Origin: Hymenobacter sp. YC55 | Lineage (GTDB): Bacteria; Bacteroidota; Bacteroidia; Cytophagales; Hymenobacteraceae | DNA length: 64,000 bases | Direction of reading: 5' to 3' | NCBI RefSeq assembly: GCF_029433095.1 | Contig: NZ_JARNTX010000012.1 | Span: 38,687-102,686, forward strand | In this document: positions 59,184 to 64,000 of the stretch, one piece after another | Position numbering within the stretch: position 1 is the first letter of the stretch | Layout of the letters: each line of letters starts with the position of its first letter | The notes under the pieces: model-generated | Seen by the model: the letters and a program-made list of their open reading frames with translations, nothing else | Database searches by the model: none | What the model was told of the DNA's origin: nothing | Program-made: the position numbers and the translations under genes

Positions 59184-59302
59184 CTATTGCAGCAATTGTT
59201 GAATAAGGCTGCTAATATGAGCCGACTACTGGTCAATGTTTTACCGATACAAACTAGCGTCCAATTACAACTATGACTGACTGGTATCGGCAGTTAAAGC
59301 CA

Positions 59303-59337
59303 CCTCTCAAAACTTTCTTAGAGAAGGTTTTGAGAGG
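59303..59337. terminator. hairpin terminator of the MarR-GNAT gene
   Basis: Perfect 11-base arms CCTCTCAAAAC and GTTTTGAGAGG with a 13-base loop and an AATTTTTAAAAA tract, starting 33 bases after the end of the minus-strand gene at 59370. Confidence 0.75.
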
Positions 59338-59369
59338 CAATTTTTAAAAACTGTAGCAAGCTGCTCAGC

Positions 59370-60338
59370 TTATTTGTCAGTCTGCTCGGACCCAAGGAGC
59401 AATTCCATTTGGATGTTGCACCGCTCATAAGGAGAGGGCTGACCAGCTACAGTTTTCCGAAAACCGAGTTTGTGATACAACTGCAGAGCTGGGGTTAGCT
59501 TGGTATTGCTTTCCAAGTAAAGTCGGCGGGCCCCAAGGCGACGGGCATGCGCAATAGCGGCCTCACCTAGTCGCAAGCCTATACCTAACCCTTGCACGGC
59601 AGGGGAGACGGCCATCTTCGCCAGCTCGAAGCTACCATCATCGAGTAATAACAGCGCGCATGTGCCCACAATGCGGTCTTGGTAACGGGCCAAGAAAATG
59701 TGGCCGCCGCGCTGCAAAATATACTCCTCAGGATGATCCAAGGCTTTCAAATCGGCCTCTTCCACGCGGAAGTAGCGTTCAATCCATTCCACGTTTAGCT
59801 GTTTAAAATCCGGTTGATACTGGGATTCGTATGCTAGCACCTTCACCTGAGAACCTACGCGAGCATCGCGGATTGCCTTAACCCGACTGGTTAGGCTGCG
59901 TTGAGATAAGGCATATTCAATTTCTCCCAAAGCTAGCCAGAGGTTGTGCCGGGTTTCAGCTAGTAAGGCTTCCGAAGCTTGGCGAACATCAGATACTTGT
60001 TGCTGCAAGACAGGCCAGAGAGCGGTGCCTTTTTCCGTGAGAGCAACTACGCTACGGCGCTGATCTACCTGCCCACGCTGCACACATACTAATTCATGGC
60101 GGGCCAGTTCTTTCACTACTTGGCTAACCGCAGCATGCGTCTGTCCAATGCGTTCAGCAATTTCGCCTACATGCCGGCCTGGGGCACTAGCAACTGTATA
60201 AAAAACTGGAAACCACCGTGGCTCAATGGCCACATGATACAGCCCATAGATCTGGGCTGCTTGGCTGGTCACTAAATCGGTAAGGTGACGCAACCGACTA
60301 CCTAAGGCACTTGGGCCCACTTCATCGAAGAAATCCAT
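59370..60338 (-). CDS. MarR regulator fused to GNAT acetyltransferase
   Basis: A 322-residue two-domain protein. The N-terminal MarR winged helix (about 10-145) has EIAERIGQTHAAVSQVVKEL and GQVDQRRSVVALTEKG; the C-terminal GNAT domain (about 165-315) has AVSPAVQGLGIGLRLGEAA, the acetyl-CoA loop. This fusion is widespread and its targets are mostly unknown. The start at 60338 is chosen because five residues upstream carry no support. A GTAAGTACTTAC palindrome at 60361-60372 lies in its promoter and may be its own operator. Confidence 0.9.
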   Translation of the reverse strand: MDFFDEVGPSALGSRLRHLTDLVTSQAAQIYGLYHVAIEPRWFPVFYTVASAPGRHVGEIAERIGQTHAAVSQVVKELARHELVCVQRGQVDQRRSVVALTEKGTALWPVLQQQVSDVRQASEALLAETRHNLWLALGEIEYALSQRSLTSRVKAIRDARVGSQVKVLAYESQYQPDFKQLNVEWIERYFRVEEADLKALDHPEEYILQRGGHIFLARYQDRIVGTCALLLLDDGSFELAKMAVSPAVQGLGIGLRLGEAAIAHARRLGARRLYLESNTKLTPALQLYHKLGFRKTVAGQPSPYERCNIQMELLLGSEQTDK

Positions 60339-60360
60339 AGAGCAAGTATACAAAATTTAG

Positions 60361-60372
60361 GTAAGTACTTAC
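60361..60372. promoter_or_regulatory. palindrome in the MarR-GNAT promoter
   Basis: Perfect 12-base palindrome GTAAGTACTTAC, 22 bases upstream of the start, with a further ACTTAC at 60380-60385. Suitable for autoregulation by a dimeric regulator. Confidence 0.55.
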
Positions 60373-60793
60373 ACATATGACTTACCGTTATCAATGATAA
60401 ATAATTTTGCCTCGCGTTTGAATACAGATACATAACTCAAAATCAGGATAAAATAGGAGGTATGATTGTCCATAAGTCTTTGGCTCAAATAGCAGAAGAA
60501 ATGTATTACCTAAAGCAAGCCAAGCTGCTACCTTTTCAACTCCAAGGGTAGAATGGTAGCAACTTACCTTTGGTCCATGCCACTTGCGTCCTTACTATCG
60601 GCACAGCTAATAACTGGATGTACCTGAGCTTTCTCACCGAACACAGGCTGCTACTACTCATAAGCTGGCAACTGAGCTTGCCAATGAAGTGCGTAGGGTG
60701 TTTCGGTAGCACTTGTATGCGGGCAATGAAGAAACTGCTACCATTTCACCACAATAAGGGTCGCACAACAAAATATTTTTTGAACCCCAATAA

Positions 60794-60960
60794 GGGTGTT
60801 TTGGTAGCAGTTTACCTTGGGTACCCCCGTAGGGTGTTTTGGTAGCACCCTGAGGTTTTCACTTAGTTATGCGGGATTATTATGAAATCAGCAGGTTGTT
60901 TTGGTAGCAGGTTTTGTACTATAGTCTCTCCCCAAAACGGTATAAGGTTGTTTTGGTAGC
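60794..60960 (-). repeat. left iteron group (motif GCTACCAAAACAmCC on minus strand)
   Basis: Four perfect motif copies on the minus strand: 60794-60808 and 60832-60846 end in ACACCC, 60894-60908 and 60946-60960 end in ACAACC. A degenerate copy is at 60698-60712 (TGTTTCGGTAGC). Weaker relatives occur near 60510, 60550 and 60737. They face the right group across the AT-rich stretch. Confidence 0.9.
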
Positions 60961-61229
60961 ACCCTCTTTTTCAGTTGCTAAACCCGATAGAACATTCTTG
61001 TTTTGCGTAACTTCAAGGCAGAAGCACAATCTACTTAAAAATCAAGCCTTTAAAGCATAAAAAGGCACAATTTTTATATGGCGTTGTGCCAATTTGTACT
61101 TTAACAGTCTTTTTTGGGTGCTACCAAAACAACCTTAAAAAAATCAGACTAGTCTTTTTATACTTTATATTATTTACTAGTTATAGGGGCCATAACTAAT
61201 TGATTTAGCGATGATTATGATGATAGAGT
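60961..61229. other. AT-rich core of the replication origin
   Basis: Between the two iteron groups, about 270 bases low in GC. The stretch 61137-61200 is almost only A and T except for the palindrome GACTAGTC. A hairpin with GGCACAA/TTGTGCC arms is at 61064-61090. One iteron (61120-61136) sits inside. This is the likely DNA-unwinding element; no convincing DnaA box was found. Confidence 0.65.
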
Positions 61230-61394
61230 GCTACCAAAACACCCCATTTCTGCTACCAAAACAACCTAAGCTTGCTACCAAAACAACCTAAGCTTGCTAC
61301 TAAAACAACCCATTTCTGTCAGAGTTGCTACCAAAACACCCTTAGTGCCGGCCTTCATGGATGAAATAACTGAACCTGCTACCAAAACACCCTT
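61120..61394 (+). repeat. right iteron group (motif GCTACCAAAACAmCC on plus strand)
   Basis: Seven copies: 61120, 61230, 61252, 61274, 61296 (one mismatch, GCTACTAAAAC), 61327 and 61378. Those at 61230-61296 are spaced exactly 22 bases apart, two helical turns, as in iteron plasmids. The last one lies inside the rep gene. Copies end in ACAACC at 61120, 61252, 61274 and 61296, and in ACACCC at the others. Confidence 0.92.
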
Positions 61395-62646
61395 GCTAGG
61401 GGGCCTTCACCCCGACACGGAAGTTGCCGTCGTTGCCGTTCGGGTTGATCCGGAAGCATTCATTAAGCAACACAATGCGCTGATCAATGCCTCATTCAAC
61501 CTGATAACGCTAGAAATGCGGTTGTTTGTAAGCTTGCTCGCCCGCATTCAGCCCGAAGACGAGTCGTTTCAGTACCACTTTGTACACACGAAAGAACTAA
61601 TCCCGGAACGTAGCGGCGGGGCCATCTATCAGGAGGTGCGTCGCATGGTGGATTCTATCGGTGCTCAGATGCTTAAAATTGAGCGGCTGGTAGAGGACGG
61701 CGGCAAACTGAAGCGACGCAAAAATCCCAACTATGAGGTAATTCCGCTGATGGCCCGGGTGTACTACGATACGCAGGCTGGGGGCGTAATTGCCTGCTTT
61801 AACCCGCTTATTGTACCCTACTTGCTGCGCCTCAAGGCCAACGGCAACTTCACGTCGGCCCGGCTGAATCAGGTACGCAAAATCAAGAATCCGTATGGGC
61901 ACCGCATCTATTGGTGGTGCATGGAATGGGTGAATTTTGGTCGTAATGAACGAACTATCGAGTTAGATAAGCTGAAGTTCATGCTAGGCATGACCAAGGG
62001 CGAATACGAAGGACGGTTCAATAATTTCAATAGCAAGGTATTGCTTAAGGCCCAGCAGGCGTGTGCCGAAACTGACCTGCCCTTCAGCTACCGGGTGAAC
62101 CGGGAGCGAGGGATACCCGTAAGCATTACCTTCCATTTTCAACTGGTAACCTCGGAAGAAAAGGCTGCTACCAAAACACCCTCGGAAAGCGAATCAACGG
62201 CGCCTTGGGAAGCGGCTCTGCTCCAAGCTGGGATTGGCAAAGCCAGCTTACCTATCATTCGCGCGCAACTCGCTGCCCAGGAATACGACGAGGGATATCT
62301 ACACTACGTGTTGCGCATAACCGAAAAGCAACAGGCGCTAGGCAAGATCAAGAAGTCTGCTAAGGATTATCTTTACAAGGGCATCATTGAGAAGCACATG
62401 CTGGAAGACTATCTGCACCAGGCCTTACCCGCCGTGCCAGCCAAGATGTCGCCGGCTCCTGTAGTGCAGAACCGACCCCGGGTGGTATTTCAATACTGGG
62501 AGGTGGAAGGCTTCTACCAAGACGAGCAGAAAATTAAGCGCACAACAGAAACCTTCCCCGAATTTTTGGAGCGCAAGTATTTGGCGAAAGGCTTCCGTGT
62601 AGTGGAAGAGGGTGGTAAAAAGTTTGTAGTGCGCGAAGCGCAGTAG
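61357..62646 (+). CDS. Rep_3-family plasmid replication initiator
   Basis: A 429-residue initiator that should bind the iterons and open the origin. The N-terminal winged-helix domain shows NALINASFNLITLEMRLFV and the second one RLNQVRKIKNPYGHRIYWW; the long C-terminal part (about 290-429) exceeds the usual 300-350 residues. The ATG at 61357 is preferred; an in-frame TTG at 61294 would add 21 residues that are just translated iteron sequence. Iterons at 61378 and 62167 are inside the gene and are translated as ATKTP. It confirms that the window belongs to an iteron-type replicon. Confidence 0.9.
   Translation: MDEITEPATKTPLLGGLHPDTEVAVVAVRVDPEAFIKQHNALINASFNLITLEMRLFVSLLARIQPEDESFQYHFVHTKELIPERSGGAIYQEVRRMVDSIGAQMLKIERLVEDGGKLKRRKNPNYEVIPLMARVYYDTQAGGVIACFNPLIVPYLLRLKANGNFTSARLNQVRKIKNPYGHRIYWWCMEWVNFGRNERTIELDKLKFMLGMTKGEYEGRFNNFNSKVLLKAQQACAETDLPFSYRVNRERGIPVSITFHFQLVTSEEKAATKTPSESESTAPWEAALLQAGIGKASLPIIRAQLAAQEYDEGYLHYVLRITEKQQALGKIKKSAKDYLYKGIIEKHMLEDYLHQALPAVPAKMSPAPVVQNRPRVVFQYWEVEGFYQDEQKIKRTTETFPEFLERKYLAKGFRVVEEGGKKFVVREAQ
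62167..62182 (+). repeat. isolated iteron inside the rep gene
   Basis: A perfect GCTACCAAAACACCC copy in the middle of the initiator gene, read in frame as ATKTP, about 790 bases from the nearest other iteron. It lies in the linker before the C-terminal part. Confidence 0.9.
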
Positions 62647-62803
62647 CAAGTTGCTGCTAGAGTAAGTAGTCATCCTTTGCTCAAGCAGGGGAAGTGCTAA
62701 CAGCGAGCGGGCGAAAACTGGCTATGTCTTCGCTGCACCCTCTTACGTTTCACTTGTAGTGGCTGGGGGAGCACGATAATCTCTACTTCGGCAAGCAACG
62801 GCA

Positions 62804-63250
62804 CTAGCCCATTAAGCGGGATAGCAACTGGCTAAATAGCCCCGCCTCGGCCTGCAGGGGACCGAAGAATTGGGCATCTACCTGTTCCACAACGGCGTTA
62901 GCTTGCCGAAGTAGGGTGTCGCCGGCGACGGTCAGCCGCAGCTGCTTGGCCCGACCGTCCTGCTGGTGGCTATGGCGCTCGAGCAAGCCCTTGCGCTCCA
63001 GCGTCTGAAGGACTTTAGAAGTCATCATCCGGTCGGTATTGGCATAATCGGCCAGGCGCTGCTGAGTTACGGCTTCTCCCTGCCGATGTAGCCAGTACAA
63101 GCCGGCCAGCAGCGAGAACTGTGTCAGCGTGAGGTCCAGTGGGCGCAGCTGCTGGTTCATCTGTAAGTGCCAGCCCATGGAGACCTGCCAGAGCAAGTAG
63201 CCGGCTTTTTCCTCGGGCTGCACATAGGAGAAGATCGGATTATCACTCAT
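62804..63250 (-). CDS. MarR-family transcriptional regulator
   Basis: A 148-residue winged-helix regulator with LTLTQFSLLAGLYWL, ADYANTDRMMTSKVLQTLERKG (recognition helix) and HQQDGRAKQLRLT (wing). It overlaps the end of the VOC gene by 8 bases on the same strand, so the two are co-expressed and the regulator probably controls the pair. Confidence 0.92.
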   Translation of the reverse strand: MSDNPIFSYVQPEEKAGYLLWQVSMGWHLQMNQQLRPLDLTLTQFSLLAGLYWLHRQGEAVTQQRLADYANTDRMMTSKVLQTLERKGLLERHSHQQDGRAKQLRLTVAGDTLLRQANAVVEQVDAQFFGPLQAEAGLFSQLLSRLMG

Positions 63251-63662
63251 AGGGGTTAGCAGTTATGGCTGGGCGAAGTAACGCAATCCTTTGTGTGGCA
63301 GGTACTTCTTGCAGGGTCAGCCAGTAGCCGTCCGGGTCGGCAATGATGGCCGTGTTACCAAAGGGTGTGGCTTGCAGGCCGCGGATCAGGTGAGCCTTGC
63401 CGTGTTGGCGCTCTAGGAACGCAGTCAGCTCGGGCATGCCAAACCAGAGGCTTACGCCCCATCCAAGTTGGCTTGTGGCCTGTAGGTCCACTATGGGGGT
63501 GCGAATAGCAAACAGCGCGCCGCTTTGCGTGGCAAACAGGTACGCATCCGGGGGCGACGAAGGTAATAGCTGGAAGCCGAGAACCTCGGTGTAAAACCGG
63601 CGAGAGGTTTCTAGGTCACTCACTTGGAGTGAAACGAAGCCAAGTTGGGTAGGAGCTAGCAT
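63243..63662 (-). CDS. VOC-family (glyoxalase-like) protein
   Basis: A 139-residue vicinal-oxygen-chelate fold protein (FVSLQVSDLETSRRFYTEVLGF at the start, FGNTAIIADPDGYWLTLQEV near the end), a fold used by glyoxalases, dioxygenases and antibiotic-binding proteins. Substrate unknown; the co-expressed MarR regulator suggests a detoxification role. Confidence 0.9.
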   Translation of the reverse strand: MLAPTQLGFVSLQVSDLETSRRFYTEVLGFQLLPSSPPDAYLFATQSGALFAIRTPIVDLQATSQLGWGVSLWFGMPELTAFLERQHGKAHLIRGLQATPFGNTAIIADPDGYWLTLQEVPATQRIALLRPAITANPYE

Positions 63663-63978
63663 GCGAAAAGTGATTTAGTAGTCGTGACTACAAATATAGG
63701 CATCAAACCCGGTATTGTGTGGGTGCAAACGGGTGATTGTTGCGTTGCTCACATACAGTAACTCCTGGCCCTTGTAGATCGTGAGCTTCACGATTCCTCC
63801 TTGTTTCAGCGAGTCTCAACGGTGTATTCAAGATGATAACACGCTAATATTGTTGTACTATAGTAAGAAAAATTATATCTTATCAATATTCCATTAAAAA
63901 CTTAGATTTTATGTATCCAAGTCAACGGTAGTGACGTATCTTCGCCACATACTCCTATTATCTTAGATTTTTTCCATA
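63663..63978. other. divergent non-coding region at the right edge
   Basis: 316 bases with a perfect hairpin at 63778-63794 (ATCGTGA/TCACGAT, 3-base loop), an AT-rich stretch from 63840, and a possible -7 box TATCTTCG near 63937 for the gene that starts at 63979. Confidence 0.4.
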
Positions 63979-64000
63979 ATGAGCACGCTGACTCTCACCT
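63979..64000 (+). CDS. start of an unidentified gene, cut by window end
   Basis: ATG at 63979 opens a frame reading MSTLTLT to the window edge, preceded by a plausible promoter. Too short to identify; it may not be a gene. Confidence 0.35.

Noticed and set aside
59012..59206. Plus-strand open frame with a repeated ILT peptide
   Set aside because: It is only the translation of the tandem 9-bp array, starts inside the palindrome, and has no family or start signal support.
60570..60845. Open frame in the iteron region
   Set aside because: It runs through iterons and degenerate copies, has no ribosome site and no family resemblance.

Overview
The window looks like part of a large secondary replicon (megaplasmid or chromid) of a Cytophagales bacterium, most likely Hymenobacter or a close relative. 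The evidence is a GC-rich coding style, many TonB-dependent receptors, a relic of a type IX secretion C-terminal domain, Bacteroidota-type families (CobN plus fused ChlI/ChlD, DUF547, DUF3526 permeases), and a plasmid-type replication and partition region near the right end. No chromosomal core genes, rRNA or tRNA genes and no insertion sequences were seen.

Layout. Positions 1-2.1 kb carry a D-threonine-aldolase-like enzyme (cut by the window edge) and an M19 dipeptidase. 2.1-9.6 kb hold a relic of a secreted protein and a minus-strand hemicellulose cluster: GH8 exo-oligoxylanase (frameshifted), GH3 beta-xylosidase with PA14, GH51 arabinofuranosidase and a DUF1349 protein. 9.9-29.6 kb are a cobalamin region. 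It contains cobQ, a cobC-like decarboxylase and cbiB on plus; cobN, chlID and cbiA on minus; a NicO/UreH-type metal transporter; an ATPase; and a cobalamin riboswitch followed by btuF, btuC, btuD, btuB, cobU and a PduO-type adenosyltransferase. 30-32.3 kb encode a fused trehalose-phosphate synthase/phosphatase. 32.8-40.6 kb hold a minus-strand set: a His-rich small protein, a TonB receptor, an ABC ATPase, two ABC-2 permeases and a zinc-dependent deacylase. 40.9-45 kb carry regulators and small oxidoreductases plus an SGNH esterase.

45-51.3 kb is the xylose unit: three LacI-type operator candidates, xylB, xylA, a LacI-like sensor without a DNA-binding domain, and a complete LacI regulator. It probably takes over the sugars released by the hydrolases at 2.5-9.5 kb. 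51.4-57 kb is an arsenosugar-type cluster (arsS, an SDR, an epimerase and a TIGR04283-type glycosyltransferase) beside divergent DUF547 and DUF6134 genes.

57-62.7 kb is the replicon maintenance region. It has parA with a small ATGA-overlapping partner, an 80-bp perfect palindrome and eight tandem 9-bp repeats upstream of parA, a MarR-GNAT fusion, two opposed groups of iterons around an AT-rich stretch, and a Rep_3-type initiator whose coding sequence contains iterons. The window ends with a MarR regulator, a VOC protein and the first codons of another gene.

All function names rest on reading motifs and family resemblance by eye. No database search was run.
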